A DNA stretch of 64,000 nucleotides, from contig NZ_JACEMU010000004.1 in the NCBI RefSeq assembly GCF_013868135.1, forward strand, positions 1,364,001 to 1,428,000, written 5' to 3'. Of this stretch, positions 1 to 8,546 are shown one piece after another. Numbering within the stretch: the stretch's first letter is position 1; each line of letters starts with the position of its first letter. Position numbers and translations under genes: made by a program. This DNA is from Paracoccus sp. S1E-3. Lineage in GTDB: Bacteria > Pseudomonadota > Alphaproteobacteria > Rhodobacterales > Rhodobacteraceae. The notes below the pieces were generated by a model that had not been told where the DNA came from, made no database searches, and saw only the letters and a program-made list of their open reading frames with translations.

Positions 1-98
1 AAATCGGCCCGCAGCGATGCCTTCAGCGGGGCCAGACGTTCAACCACCGCCGCGCGCCCTGCCCGCCCCATCACGTCGCCCAGAAACAGAATCCGCAT
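1..98 (-). CDS. YmdB/TIGR00282-type metallophosphoesterase (5' end only)
   Basis: Only the first 32 codons lie in the window; the gene runs off its left edge. The protein begins MRILFLGDVMGRAGRAAVVE, which matches the opening of YmdB/TIGR00282 calcineurin-like metallophosphoesterases: a hydrophobic strand and then the GD(V)xG metal-binding segment. Family members hydrolyse phosphodiesters, and some act on 2',3'- or 3',5'-cyclic nucleotides. The ATG at 96-98 is taken as the start because the typical N-terminus begins exactly there. The assignment rests on a short stretch, and substrate cannot be inferred. Confidence 0.6.
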   Translation of the reverse strand, partial: MRILFLGDVMGRAGRAAVVERLAPLKASLRAD

Positions 99-267
99 CG
101 CACCGCCCTTCAGATCTGGCCTCTTTAACCGGCCGCCGGGGTCCACGTCTACCTGTCCGCCCCGCGCCGCAGCCCTGTTCGGAATAATAATGAAAATGCT
201 GAGGCATCAAGCGGCTCTTAATCTTTGCGCCGTATAGGTCGTGCCAGGACCAGCTATGAGGACGGCG

Positions 268-1584
268 ATGACCGAATCAACCCGACTGACTGACAGTGAT
301 CGCATCAAGGCGCTCAGCCGCGCGCGGGCGATGATCGAATTTACGCCGGATGGCACGATCGTGGACGTGAACGAGAACTTCCTGCACCTGATGGACTATC
401 GACGCGAAGACATCATCGGCCGCCATCACCGCATTTTCGCCAGGCCCGAATTTGCCAACAGCGCCGATTATGCCGATTTCTGGCGGCAGCTCGGCGCTGG
501 CGCGGCCTTCAGCTCCGATGTCGAACGGGTCACGCGCACCGGCAGGAATCTGTGGGTCCGGGGCAGCTATATGCCAATTCTCGACAATGACGGCAGGGTC
601 GCGGGGGTCCTGAAGATCGCGACCGACATCACCGCCGACCGGGCGGCGCGGGCAACCATCATCCGCGGCCTGGGTGAACTGGCGGAAGGCCGGCTCGGCT
701 TCCGCATGGGCCCGGACTATCCGCCGGAATTCAATATCGTGCGCGAATGTCTGAATCGCACCTTCGACAATTTCGCCACCATGGTGAACGAGATCCGTGC
801 CCGCGCCGAGATGATCCGTCAGGAAGCCGCACAGATCGCCCAAGGCGCTGACGATCTGGCGCGCCGCGGGGAAAGCCAGGCCGCCTCGCTGGAACAGACG
901 GCCGCCGCGGTCGAGCAGATCTCGGGCAACACCACCATGACCAGCGCCGCCGCGCGCGAGGTGAACAGCGCCGCGCAGGAAGCTGAAAAGGTCGTCAAGC
1001 ACGGCAATGACGTTGTCTCCGACGCCGTCGCCGCCATTGAGCGGATCGAGCAGCACACCAGAAGCATGGGCGAATTTACCCGCGTCATCGAGAACTTCGC
1101 TTTCCAGACCAACCTGCTGTCGATCAACGCCGCCGTCGAGGCGGCCCGCGCCGGCGAGGTCGGCCGGGGTTTCGCGGTGGTCGCGCAGGAGGTGCGCAAC
1201 CTCGCGCAGCAATCGGGCAAGGCCTCGCAGAGCATCGCCGAGCTGATCGGCAAAAGCGAAGCCGAGGTCCAGTCGGGCGCGGCCCTGGTGCGCCAGACCG
1301 GTTCCGCCCTGAACAACATCCAGACCGCCGTGCGCGGAGTGGTCGACAATATCTCGGGGATTGCCCATGCCACCGCCGAACAGTCGACCGGCGTGCAGGA
1401 GGTGTCTTCGGCGCTTTCGCATCTCGACAGCGTGAACCAGGCCAATCTGTCGATGTCGGAAAGCTATGCGACGGCGGCCTCATCGCTGTCGTCGCAGGTG
1501 AACGAACTGACCCAGCTGCTGGCGAAATTCGAAACCGGAACCGTGCCTCAGGGTCATACGTCCTTCCCAAGACAGGTCGCCTGA
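268..1584 (+). CDS. Soluble PAS-domain methyl-accepting chemotaxis protein
   Basis: 438 residues. A PAS sensor domain occupies about residues 15-125, with its end marked by [13 protein letters not shown] short linker is followed by a methyl-accepting signalling domain whose hairpin tip includes [19 protein letters not shown] and [11 protein letters not shown]. No membrane segment is present, so this is a cytoplasmic receptor that probably senses redox, oxygen or a ligand through PAS and feeds CheA/CheW. An upstream GTG (241) and an ATG (256) are in frame, but the ATG at 268 has GAGGA five bases before it and is preferred. The C-terminus lacks a CheR-docking pentapeptide. The gene stands alone, followed by an intrinsic terminator. 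Confidence 0.88.
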   Translation: MTESTRLTDSDRIKALSRARAMIEFTPDGTIVDVNENFLHLMDYRREDIIGRHHRIFARPEFANSADYADFWRQLGAGAAFSSDVERVTRTGRNLWVRGSYMPILDNDGRVAGVLKIATDITADRAARATIIRGLGELAEGRLGFRMGPDYPPEFNIVRECLNRTFDNFATMVNEIRARAEMIRQEAAQIAQGADDLARRGESQAASLEQTAAAVEQISGNTTMTSAAAREVNSAAQEAEKVVKHGNDVVSDAVAAIERIEQHTRSMGEFTRVIENFAFQTNLLSINAAVEAARAGEVGRGFAVVAQEVRNLAQQSGKASQSIAELIGKSEAEVQSGAALVRQTGSALNNIQTAVRGVVDNISGIAHATAEQSTGVQEVSSALSHLDSVNQANLSMSESYATAASSLSSQVNELTQLLAKFETGTVPQGHTSFPRQVA

Positions 1585-1653
1585 CGGATATCGCAGCGCC
1601 CCGCCCCCTCCGGAAAGGTCGGGCGGGCTTTGCCTGTTCCCACGGGTTCAGAA

Positions 1654-1672
1654 CGCCCGGATCGGGCGTTTT
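1654..1672 (+). terminator. Intrinsic terminator after the chemoreceptor gene
   Basis: Six-base perfect stem CGCCCG / CGGGCG around a GAT loop, followed directly by TTTT. It lies about 70 nt after the stop of the chemoreceptor gene and upstream of the PPK2 gene. Confidence 0.7.
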
Positions 1673-1759
1673 GGCCGCGCACCCCCCTGTAAACCGTGCA
1701 TCCCCTGTAGAACTGTCACAATCCGCGCCTATATCAGCTGGACTGACCGGGAGAGCCGC

Positions 1760-2665
1760 ATGACCAACGAACCGCAAGACTGGCTCGAGGCAGAGCTGCA
1801 GGATTCGCTTGACGAAGATTACGAGCTGGAGCTCGAGGATGCCGTCCTCAGCCGCGAGATCAAGCAGATCTATCGTGACACCCACCCCGACCAGATGGAT
1901 CGCAAGCAGTATTTCAAGAACCTCCTGCATCTGCAATCCGAACTGATCAAGCTTCAGGATTGGGTCAGCCACTACAAGGAAAAGGTCGTGGTCATCTTCG
2001 AGGGCCGCGACAGCGCCGGCAAAGGGGGCGCCATCAAGCGCATCACCCAGCGCCTGAACCCGCGCGTGGCCCGCGTGGTGGCGCTGCCCGCCCCCTCCGA
2101 CCGGGAAAAGACGCAATGGTATTTCCAGCGCTATGTCCCGCACCTGCCCGCCGGCGGTGAGATCGTCCTGTTCGACCGCAGCTGGTACAACCGCGCCGGG
2201 GTCGAAAGGGTCATGGGCTTCGCCACTGAACCACAGGTCGAGCAGTTCTTCGACGACGTGCCCGAATTCGAACGCATGCTGGTCCGCTCGGGCATCAGGC
2301 TGGTGAAATACTGGTTTTCGGTCACCGACGAGGAACAGCAGATGCGCTTCCTGATGCGCATCCATGACCCGATGAAGCAGTGGAAGCTGTCGCCCATGGA
2401 CCTGCAATCGCGCGTCCGCTGGGAGGCCTATACCAAGGCGAAGGAGGAGATGTTCGAACGCACCAATATCCCCGAAGCCCCGTGGTATATCGTTCCCGGC
2501 AATGACAAGCGCCGCGCCCGGCTGAACTGTATCGACCACCTGTTGTCGCTGATGCCCTATACCGAGGTGCCGCACGAGGACATCGCCCTGCCGGAACGCG
2601 TGTTCAACCCGGACTACGAACGCGACGTGTTGCCGCGCGACCTCTATGTCCCGCAGAAATACTGA
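1760..2665 (+). CDS. ppk2: Polyphosphate kinase 2 family protein
   Basis: 301 residues, normal for a one-domain PPK2. The Walker A motif GRDSAGKGG is at about residues 82-90 and the Walker B/lid region reads FDRSWYNRAGVE, both diagnostic of the family. PPK2 enzymes transfer phosphate between polyphosphate and nucleoside mono- or diphosphates in the cytoplasm; subclass, and hence GDP/ADP versus AMP preference, cannot be decided by eye. The N-terminus has an acidic extension (about residues 8-30) before the conserved core. The ATG has GGGAGAG about six bases upstream. Single gene, no obvious operon partner. Confidence 0.93.
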   Translation: MTNEPQDWLEAELQDSLDEDYELELEDAVLSREIKQIYRDTHPDQMDRKQYFKNLLHLQSELIKLQDWVSHYKEKVVVIFEGRDSAGKGGAIKRITQRLNPRVARVVALPAPSDREKTQWYFQRYVPHLPAGGEIVLFDRSWYNRAGVERVMGFATEPQVEQFFDDVPEFERMLVRSGIRLVKYWFSVTDEEQQMRFLMRIHDPMKQWKLSPMDLQSRVRWEAYTKAKEEMFERTNIPEAPWYIVPGNDKRRARLNCIDHLLSLMPYTEVPHEDIALPERVFNPDYERDVLPRDLYVPQKY

Positions 2666-2741
2666 ACGTTCGCCCGGGTTTCAGCCCTTCGTGGACCGGC
2701 AGTTATTTTCTTGACGCATGGGCAACAACAGGCGCAGTGTG

Positions 2742-2769
2742 TTGTTATTTCATGCACATGGCGTATTAT
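2742..2769 (+). promoter_or_regulatory. Probable promoter giving a leaderless TerB-family mRNA
   Basis: TTGTTA (2742-2747), a 16-base spacer and TATTAT (2764-2769). Transcription would begin about seven bases later, at or next to the ATG at 2776. No Shine-Dalgarno sequence precedes that ATG, which fits a leaderless message. Confidence 0.45.
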
Positions 2770-2775
2770 CCGCGA

Positions 2776-3237
2776 ATGTTCCGAAATTTGATGTCCCGCC
2801 TTTTCAGCCAGGATCCACCGTCCGCACCCTTGAGGGGACAGGACGCCGAGGTGGCGTTGGCGGCGCTGTTGGTCCGCATCGCCCGTGCGGATGAGCGCTA
2901 CACCCGTGAGGAGGCCGCCCGCATCGACCAGATTCTGGCCCGACGTCGCGGTCTGGACGCGAACGAGGCGGCCGAGCGCCGCGTCGCCGCCGAGATGATC
3001 GAAGCCGAGGCCCCCGATACGGTGCGCTTCACCCGCCTGATCAAGGACCGCATTGCGCTGGAAGACCGCACCGATATTATCGCCGCGCTGTGGGAAATCG
3101 CCTATGCCGATGGAAATCGCACCCCCGACGAGGAGTCGCTGGTGCGGCTGGTCGCCGGTCTTCTTGGCATAAACGATCGCGACTCCGGCCTGATCAGGCA
3201 GCGCGTCATCGCGGAACTCGGACTGGCGCAGGGCTAG
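2776..3237 (+). CDS. TerB family tellurite-resistance-like protein
   Basis: 153 residues from the preferred start. The core from about residue 20 is an all-helical TerB domain with two repeats bearing acidic metal-site-like motifs: IARADERYTREEAARID and AYADGNRTPDEESLV. TerB-like proteins are small, probably metal-binding, cytoplasmic or membrane-associated stress proteins; exact function in this group is unknown. In-frame starts exist at 2737 (GTG), 2752 and 2758, but MFRNLMSRLF at 2776 matches the usual family start and sits where a promoter predicts a leaderless transcript. No other ter genes are nearby, so a tellurite role is not implied. Confidence 0.72.
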   Translation: MFRNLMSRLFSQDPPSAPLRGQDAEVALAALLVRIARADERYTREEAARIDQILARRRGLDANEAAERRVAAEMIEAEAPDTVRFTRLIKDRIALEDRTDIIAALWEIAYADGNRTPDEESLVRLVAGLLGINDRDSGLIRQRVIAELGLAQG

Positions 3238-3240
3238 GAT

Positions 3241-3787
3241 GTGAAGGCGCGCAGCCGCAGCCATCTTCCCGCGCCAGTGGCCAATCAACTCTCGGATCGT
3301 TGTCCATCAGAAAGGGGTCTGCGCGAATCGCGGCTGCACGGCCCCGGCTTGGCCTGGAAGGCGAAATGGCGCGTTTCGACCGCTTGGCCGTGGAAGGTTT
3401 TCCGGTCTTGCAGCCTGGTCGCGCGCAGCTTTTGCCGGAATGCGCTGAACCGATGCTGGAGGGGATCACGCGATTCGTGGAAGTCGAACACCCGCGCCCC
3501 GAGGAAGGGGCTCTGGGACACTCTCGCATTCCCCGTTTTGGCAACACCAGGACGAAGAAAGGCCGCCGGCGGCGCGTTGAAATCTGATCGCGGGTTGGCT
3601 GCGGGGATGAACCGATACCGCCCCGAAAGGAAGGACAGAACCGCCACCATGAAAGCGATGTCTCCAGATATTCTGTTATCTGTTTAATTATATTTGATAA
3701 ATTCCAAAGATCCGCCGCCAGTGACAGCGTTGCGGTTGCCAAAAAGAAGGCATGTCCCCGCAACGCCAGCTCTATCCTGGTCGGCAC
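3241..3787. other. 550-bp stretch with no recognisable gene
   Basis: Open frames exist on both strands, but none has a credible start, family motif or coherent codon use. The 3660-3720 part is clearly AT-richer than its surroundings, with several TTATCT/TTAATTATATTTG-like segments, so it could hold promoters or the remains of acquired DNA. It separates the TerB gene from the end of the glutamine-synthetase-like gene. I cannot assign a function. Confidence 0.4.
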
Positions 3788-3790
3788 GAA

Positions 3791-5122
3791 TCAGACCGTA
3801 TCCAGATACAGTTCGATCGTTTCCTCATCGGTCAGCTCGGCCATGTAATGCAGCTCCTGCCGCTTGGTCATGACGAAATTGTCGATCAGGTGCTGCGAGA
3901 AGATGCGCTTCATCTCGGGGCAGGTGGCGAAGGCGTCGATCGCCTCGCCCCAGCTGCCGGGCAGTTGATCCAGCTTCTTGTCATAGGCGTTGCCCTCGAA
4001 GGGGGGCGGCGCGTCCAGCTTGTCCTCGATACCGTTCAGGGCCGCGCCCAGAATGGCGGCCATCATCAGATAGGGGTTCACGTCGCCGCCGGCCACGCGA
4101 TGCTCGATCCGACGCGCGGCATTCGGCGAGGACGGAATGCGGATCGCGGCAGTGCGGTTTTCGTAGGCCCAGCCGATGCCGGTGGGCGCATGGGCGTTGG
4201 GCACCAGCCGGTCATAGCTGTTTTCATGCGGCGCGAAGATCAGGGTCGAGCCGGGCATCGCCCGCAACAGCCCCGCCACCGCGTGGCGCAGCAGGTCCGA
4301 GCCCTTTTCGGTCCCGTTGTCGAAGATATTGCGCCCCTCGGCGTCGAGGATCGAGAAATGCATGTGCAGCCCCGAGCCCGACCAGACTTCGTAAGGCTTC
4401 GCCATGAAGCTTGCGGCAAAGCCGAATTCGCGCGCGACGCCCTTGGTCATCATCTTGAAAAGCCACGCATCATCCGCCGCCTTCAGCGGGTCGGGCTGGT
4501 GCATCATGTTGATCTCGAACTGACCCAGCGCGGCCTCGGAAATCGCGGTATCGGCGGGAATGTCCATCAGCTCGCAGGCATCGTAAAGCCGGGTAAAGAA
4601 CTGGTCGAAGGCATCCAGCGCCCGCAGGCTGAGGGTTTCGGCCCCGGTGCGGCGCTTGCCGGAACGCGGACTGCGCGGCACCCGCAACTTGTGGCCGGAA
4701 TCGTCGATGACGAAAAACTCCATCTCGGTCGCCACCACCGGGGTCAGACCAGCCGCCGTGTAGCGGTCGACCACGCGCGCCAGTGCCTGACGCGGATCGC
4801 CATCATACGGTCGCCCGTCCGGGTGGAACATCCACAAGGGCAGCAGCGCCGAGGGCGCGTCCAGCCACGGCATCGGCATGAAGCCGCGTTCGGTGGGCAT
4901 CAGCAGCGCGTCGGGATCACCGGATTCGAAGACCAGCGGCGAGTTCTCGATATCCTCGCCCCAGATGTCCATGTTGAGGACCGAATAGGGGAACTTGGTC
5001 CCCTCGGTCTGCAGTTTGCCGGCGAAGCGCGCGGGCACACGCTTGCCGCGCGGCACGCCGTTCAGATCGGCTGCGGCCACGCGAATGGTGCGCACTTCGG
5101 GATGTTCGGCAAGCCAGTCCAT
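3791..5122 (-). CDS. Glutamine synthetase family ligase (gamma-glutamylamine synthetase-like)
   Basis: 443 residues. Glutamine synthetase catalytic-domain motifs are present: ATEMEFFVIDD, FEINMMHQ, SGLHMHFSI (metal/glutamate-site His) and NRTAAIRIPSSPNAARRIE (ATP/phosphate-site Arg). It lacks the adenylylation-loop signature of GlnA, and relatives such as PuuA or GlnT ligate glutamate to amines or polyamines. It is the last gene of the ABC transporter operon, starting three bases after the stop of a permease gene. A ligase acting on the imported substrate is the natural reading. The amine substrate is an inference from context. Confidence 0.85.
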   Translation of the reverse strand: MDWLAEHPEVRTIRVAAADLNGVPRGKRVPARFAGKLQTEGTKFPYSVLNMDIWGEDIENSPLVFESGDPDALLMPTERGFMPMPWLDAPSALLPLWMFHPDGRPYDGDPRQALARVVDRYTAAGLTPVVATEMEFFVIDDSGHKLRVPRSPRSGKRRTGAETLSLRALDAFDQFFTRLYDACELMDIPADTAISEAALGQFEINMMHQPDPLKAADDAWLFKMMTKGVAREFGFAASFMAKPYEVWSGSGLHMHFSILDAEGRNIFDNGTEKGSDLLRHAVAGLLRAMPGSTLIFAPHENSYDRLVPNAHAPTGIGWAYENRTAAIRIPSSPNAARRIEHRVAGGDVNPYLMMAAILGAALNGIEDKLDAPPPFEGNAYDKKLDQLPGSWGEAIDAFATCPEMKRIFSQHLIDNFVMTKRQELHYMAELTDEETIELYLDTV

Positions 5123-5125
5123 TTG

Positions 5126-5950
5126 TCACCTGATCAGTTGCGGCCGATAGCGGATCCGCTTTGCGGCCCCCGGAAGGTGCCGGTTCAGCCGCCTGTTGAC
5201 CAGTCCGAACAGCGAGATCAGCACCAAGGTCAACAGGATGAAATAAACCGCCACGATCGGATAGGCGACAAAGGGATTGAAGGTCTTGTCGGCAAAGTAA
5301 TTCGCGTAGTAGAGCGCATCCCCCTGCTGCGCGAAGGCCGGGAAGCTGGAGAAGAACACCAGCGTCGTGGCGTGGAACAGGAAAATCGCCTCGTTCGTAT
5401 AGGCCGGCCAGGCCAGCCGCATCATCGTCGGCCAGACGATCCTGCGGAAGCGCTTCCAGCCGGTCATGCCGTAAGCGTCGGCAGCTTCCAGATCGCCCTT
5501 GGGCACGGTTTGCAGCGCGCCGTAAAAGATCTCGGCCGAATAGGCGGTGGTGTTCAGGATCAGCACGATCAATGCGCCGGCCCACGCCTTGGTCAGCCAG
5601 CCGGTGGCGACGGTGATGCCGAAGATCTCGATCCCGGCGCGGGGCAGCAGTACGAACAGCTGGTAGGCCAGGAAGAACTGGATGAACAGCGGGCTGCCGC
5701 GGAACAGGAAGATGAAGCCCTCGGCCGGCTTGCGGATCCACGGCCGGGCGGATGCCTTGGCCATCGCCAGCGCATTGGCCAGGAAGAAGCCGAACAGCAG
5801 CGCGAAGAAGCCGAAATACAGGTTCCAGATCAGGCCCGAGCCGATCAGCGTCACCTGCGTGCACAGGTCGAACTCGGTCCGGGGCAGCAGCTTTTCACCG
5901 ATGCCGATGGCACGCAGCCCGTAATCGAGGATGGTTTGTCCGCAGCTCAT
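5126..5950 (-). CDS. Polar amino acid ABC transporter permease (HisM-like)
   Basis: 274 residues with several hydrophobic spans. The cytoplasmic coupling loop is typical of the His/Arg/ornithine/glutamine permease family (DLEAADAYGMTGWKRFRRIV, an EAA-loop form). Its start overlaps the stop of the other permease by four bases, so the two are made together and probably form a heterodimeric channel. It exports nothing by itself: it pairs with the binding protein and ATPase encoded upstream to import an amino acid, opine or polyamine-like solute. Confidence 0.88.
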   Translation of the reverse strand: MSCGQTILDYGLRAIGIGEKLLPRTEFDLCTQVTLIGSGLIWNLYFGFFALLFGFFLANALAMAKASARPWIRKPAEGFIFLFRGSPLFIQFFLAYQLFVLLPRAGIEIFGITVATGWLTKAWAGALIVLILNTTAYSAEIFYGALQTVPKGDLEAADAYGMTGWKRFRRIVWPTMMRLAWPAYTNEAIFLFHATTLVFFSSFPAFAQQGDALYYANYFADKTFNPFVAYPIVAVYFILLTLVLISLFGLVNRRLNRHLPGAAKRIRYRPQLIR

Positions 5951-6825
5951 GCGGCCGCCTTTCGCATGGCTTCCCCGGCCAGCGTGGCCTGCCCCTTGGT
6001 CAGGTGGCGCATCAGCCGGCGCAGCACGCGCTCGGAAATCGCCGTCATCAGCAGATAGAAGATCAGGATGGCCAGGAAGTAATAGAGCCGCCAGTCAGGA
6101 TGGGGATAGGCGAAGGACGAGGTTTTCGAGGCCCCAAGCTGACGCGCCCAGTAGACGATGTCCTCGACCCCCAGCAGGAACAGCAGCGGCGTCGCCTTGA
6201 TCAGGATCATCCACAGATTGGACAGGCCCGGCACCGCATAGGCCCACATTTGCGGGATCAGAATACGGCGGTTCATCTGCCGGCGGGTCATGCCGTAAGC
6301 CTCGGCCGTTTCCAGTTGCGCGGCGGGCACCGCGTTCATCGCCCCATAGAGCACATTGGCCGCGAAGGCGCCGAAGACGATGGAAAAGGCCAGCACGGCC
6401 AGGAAAAAGCCATAGGCGTCATGCATCCATTCGGGGCTGGTCGCGCGCGGCAGCTTGGCGGCGGCGCAGACCACGAAATCGCTGCCCTGCCGGACCGGAA
6501 CCGAGGTGTCGCAATAGACCCGGCTGCGCAGATATTCGAACAGCTGATCCAGCGCGATCGGCACGAACATGAAGAAGACGATATCGGGGACGCCCCGCAC
6601 CATCGCGGTGTAGATCTTGCCGAACCAGCGCAAGGGCGGCACTTGCGACCGCGCTGCCAGCGCGCCGCCGAAGCCGAACAGAAGGGCGATCGGCGCGGTG
6701 ATCGCCAGCAGCAAAAGAACGGTGCCGAAGCTGGCGTAGAACTGCATATGCGTCCCGGATGTCAGATAGCATGACAGCCAGACCAGCCCTTCCAGCGATT
6801 TCGGATCAGCGCAATATTCGAACAT
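5947..6825 (-). CDS. Polar amino acid ABC transporter permease (HisQ-like)
   Basis: 292 residues, with an N-terminal periplasmic or loop segment, multiple membrane spans and the EAA loop (LETAEAYGMTRRQMNRRIL). An insertion around residues 95-130 contains two Cys residues (YCDTS and VVCAAAK) and lies between membrane spans; they could form a periplasmic disulfide. It is the first permease gene after the binding protein gene, separated from it by a strong hairpin, and overlaps the next permease gene. Confidence 0.87.
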   Translation of the reverse strand: MFEYCADPKSLEGLVWLSCYLTSGTHMQFYASFGTVLLLLAITAPIALLFGFGGALAARSQVPPLRWFGKIYTAMVRGVPDIVFFMFVPIALDQLFEYLRSRVYCDTSVPVRQGSDFVVCAAAKLPRATSPEWMHDAYGFFLAVLAFSIVFGAFAANVLYGAMNAVPAAQLETAEAYGMTRRQMNRRILIPQMWAYAVPGLSNLWMILIKATPLLFLLGVEDIVYWARQLGASKTSSFAYPHPDWRLYYFLAILIFYLLMTAISERVLRRLMRHLTKGQATLAGEAMRKAAA

Positions 6826-6833
6826 CTTTGCAT

Positions 6834-6863
6834 CGCCCCGCCACCGTCACCGGCGGCGGGGCG
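6834..6863 (-). other. Intercistronic hairpin between binding protein and permease genes
   Basis: Perfect nine-base stem CGCCCCGCC / GGCGGGGCG with a 12-base loop, in the 43-nt gap between the two genes. There is no T-run, so it looks like an RNA stability or partial-attenuation element that keeps the periplasmic binding protein in excess over the permeases, as is common in such operons. The role is inferred. Confidence 0.55.
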
Positions 6864-6868
6864 CCGTA

Positions 6869-7651
6869 TCAGCTTGCCGGAGGCGTGATCTTGGCTTCGG
6901 CCTTGGGCACGCCGGTGCCGTCCGGGCCGAAATACATTCCGGTCTCGTTGAACCACTTCTCGATCAACCCGTTCAGGGTGCCGTCTTCCTTCATCGAGGT
7001 GATCGCCGCGTCCATCTTGTCGCGCAATTCGGTATCGGATTTGCGGATCCCGACGCCGAGACCACCACCCAGCGCCACATCCTCGCCGACCCAGGACAGT
7101 TCGCCATTCGATTCGGCGACGACCGGCTCCAGGAAGTCCTTGTCGGCGAAGGCGGCCTGCGCCTCGCCATTGCGGACTGCAGCGACGGTTTCATCGGGGG
7201 TGGCGAATTCCAGCAGGGTAGCGCCGGATTCAGCGACATGGGCCGCCTGGATCGTCGCGGTCTGGGCGGCCACGACCGCGCCTTCGCCGACATTGGTGTC
7301 CGCCGACAGCGCCGCATAGGCCGAAGCGGCCGGCGGCAGGTAGTTCTGGGTAAAGTCGATCTCCTGCTTGCGCTCATCGGTGATCGACATGCCGGCCATG
7401 ATCGCGTCATAGTTCGAGGACTTCAGGTTCGGCAGGATCGAATCCCAGTCATTCTTGACCCAGACGCATTCCAGTTCGGCGCGCTTGCAGATCTCGTTGC
7501 CGACATCGATGTCAAAGCCGTCCAGATCGCCCTTGTCATTGATGAGGTTGTAGGGAGGGTAGGCCCCTTCCGAGGCGATCCGCACCGGCGCGGCCAGCCC
7601 CATTCCGGCGGTCAGCGCCAGAGTGGCGGCTGCAAGCATGAGTTTTTTCAT
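6869..7651 (-). CDS. Periplasmic amino acid-binding protein of ABC transporter
   Basis: 260 residues with a cleavable signal peptide (MKKLMLAAATLALTAGMGLA). The mature protein is a two-lobe type II solute-binding fold. Ligand-site segments include ASEGAYPPYNLIN, LDGFDIDVGNEIC, YDAIMAGMSITDERKQ and the hinge-side DETVAAVRNG. The conserved Arg of GMSITDER that clamps the alpha-carboxylate of amino acids is present, arguing for an amino acid or amino-acid-like ligand. It lies between the ATPase gene and the permease genes on the same strand. Confidence 0.9.
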   Translation of the reverse strand: MKKLMLAAATLALTAGMGLAAPVRIASEGAYPPYNLINDKGDLDGFDIDVGNEICKRAELECVWVKNDWDSILPNLKSSNYDAIMAGMSITDERKQEIDFTQNYLPPAASAYAALSADTNVGEGAVVAAQTATIQAAHVAESGATLLEFATPDETVAAVRNGEAQAAFADKDFLEPVVAESNGELSWVGEDVALGGGLGVGIRKSDTELRDKMDAAITSMKEDGTLNGLIEKWFNETGMYFGPDGTGVPKAEAKITPPAS

Positions 7652-7671
7652 TGTTTTCTCCTGTTGGTAAG

Positions 7672-8457
7672 TCAGACCGCCATGGTGGCGCTGAGGAATT
7701 GGCGCAGACGTTCCGTCCTTGGGGCGCCAAATACCTGATCGGGCGGTCCTTCTTCTTCGACCCGTCCCTGATGCAGGAATACGACGTGATCGCTGACATC
7801 GGCGGCAAGCCGCATGTCATGCGTCACCAGAATCATGGTGCGATGCTCGGCGGCGAGATCCTTGATGACCTTCACCACCTCCTGCTGCAATTCGGGATCC
7901 AGCGCGCTGGTGGGTTCGTCGAACAGCAGTGCCTTCGGCTCCATGCACAGCGCGCGGGCGATGGCGGCGCGCTGCTGCTGGCCCCCCGACAGCTGCGCGG
8001 GCCAGGCATCGGCCTTGTCGGCGATGCCCACCTTGGCCAGCAGCTTGCGGGCGCGGGCCTCGACCTCGGCCGGGTTCTGGCCCAGCACGGTGATGGGTGA
8101 TTCCATCACGTTCTGCAGGATGGTCATGTGCGCCCACAGGTTGAACTGCTGGAAGACCATCGACAGCTGGGTGCGGATGCGGGTGACCTGGGCGCGGTCG
8201 GCGGGCATCCGGGCCAGGCCCTGTCCTTTCCAGCGCACCGGTTCGCCCATGAACATGATCTCGCCCTGCTGACTGTTTTCCAGCAGGTTGCAGCAGCGCA
8301 GCAAGGTGGATTTGCCTGACCCGGACGATCCGATCAGGCTGACCACATGGCCGCGCGGGGCGGTCAGCGAGACACCCTTCAGCACCTCAAGCGGCCCGTA
8401 GGACTTGTGCAGATCACGGATCTCGATGACGGGCGTGGGTGTCGAAGTGTCGCTCAT
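7672..8457 (-). CDS. Amino acid ABC transporter ATP-binding protein (HisP-like)
   Basis: 261 residues. Walker A GSSGSGKST, Q-loop FQQFNLWAHMT, signature LSGGQQQR, Walker B ALLFDEP and the switch His in LVTHDM are all intact, in the form typical of polar amino acid importers (HisP/GlnQ). MSDTSTPTPVIE at 8457 is chosen as the start; 23 further in-frame codons lie upstream but have no RBS and no family match. It is the first gene of a five-gene operon: ATPase, binding protein, two permeases, ligase. It is transcribed away from the amidotransferase operon. Confidence 0.9.
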   Translation of the reverse strand: MSDTSTPTPVIEIRDLHKSYGPLEVLKGVSLTAPRGHVVSLIGSSGSGKSTLLRCCNLLENSQQGEIMFMGEPVRWKGQGLARMPADRAQVTRIRTQLSMVFQQFNLWAHMTILQNVMESPITVLGQNPAEVEARARKLLAKVGIADKADAWPAQLSGGQQQRAAIARALCMEPKALLFDEPTSALDPELQQEVVKVIKDLAAEHRTMILVTHDMRLAADVSDHVVFLHQGRVEEEGPPDQVFGAPRTERLRQFLSATMAV

Positions 8458-8490
8458 GGTGACCGGTATGTGGCGCGATTTCGTGCCGGA

Positions 8491-8530
8491 TTGCAACGCT
8501 TTCATGCGACGCCTAGATTTGGGCAAATCT
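8491..8530 (+). promoter_or_regulatory. Promoter with overlapping palindromic operator in the divergent control region
   Basis: TTGCAA (8491-8496), a 17-base spacer and TAGATT (8514-8519) form a sigma70-like promoter for the amidotransferase operon. A perfect 16-base palindrome, AGATTTG-GG-CAAATCT (8515-8530), covers its -10 region. A repressor bound here would block this operon and could also influence the divergent ABC operon whose start lies 58 nt away. The cognate regulator is not encoded in the window. Confidence 0.55.
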
Positions 8531-8546
8531 CAAGCGATGGCGAGAC

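Noticed and set aside
191..238. A 15-codon ORF (MKMLRHQAALNLCAV) before the chemoreceptor gene
   Set aside because: No hairpin, no biased codon use and no promoter at its start; it looks like chance, unlike the two synthetase leaders.
4224..4466. Other short antisense frames inside the ligase and transporter genes
   Set aside because: They are embedded in well-supported genes and lack ribosome sites and coding signatures.
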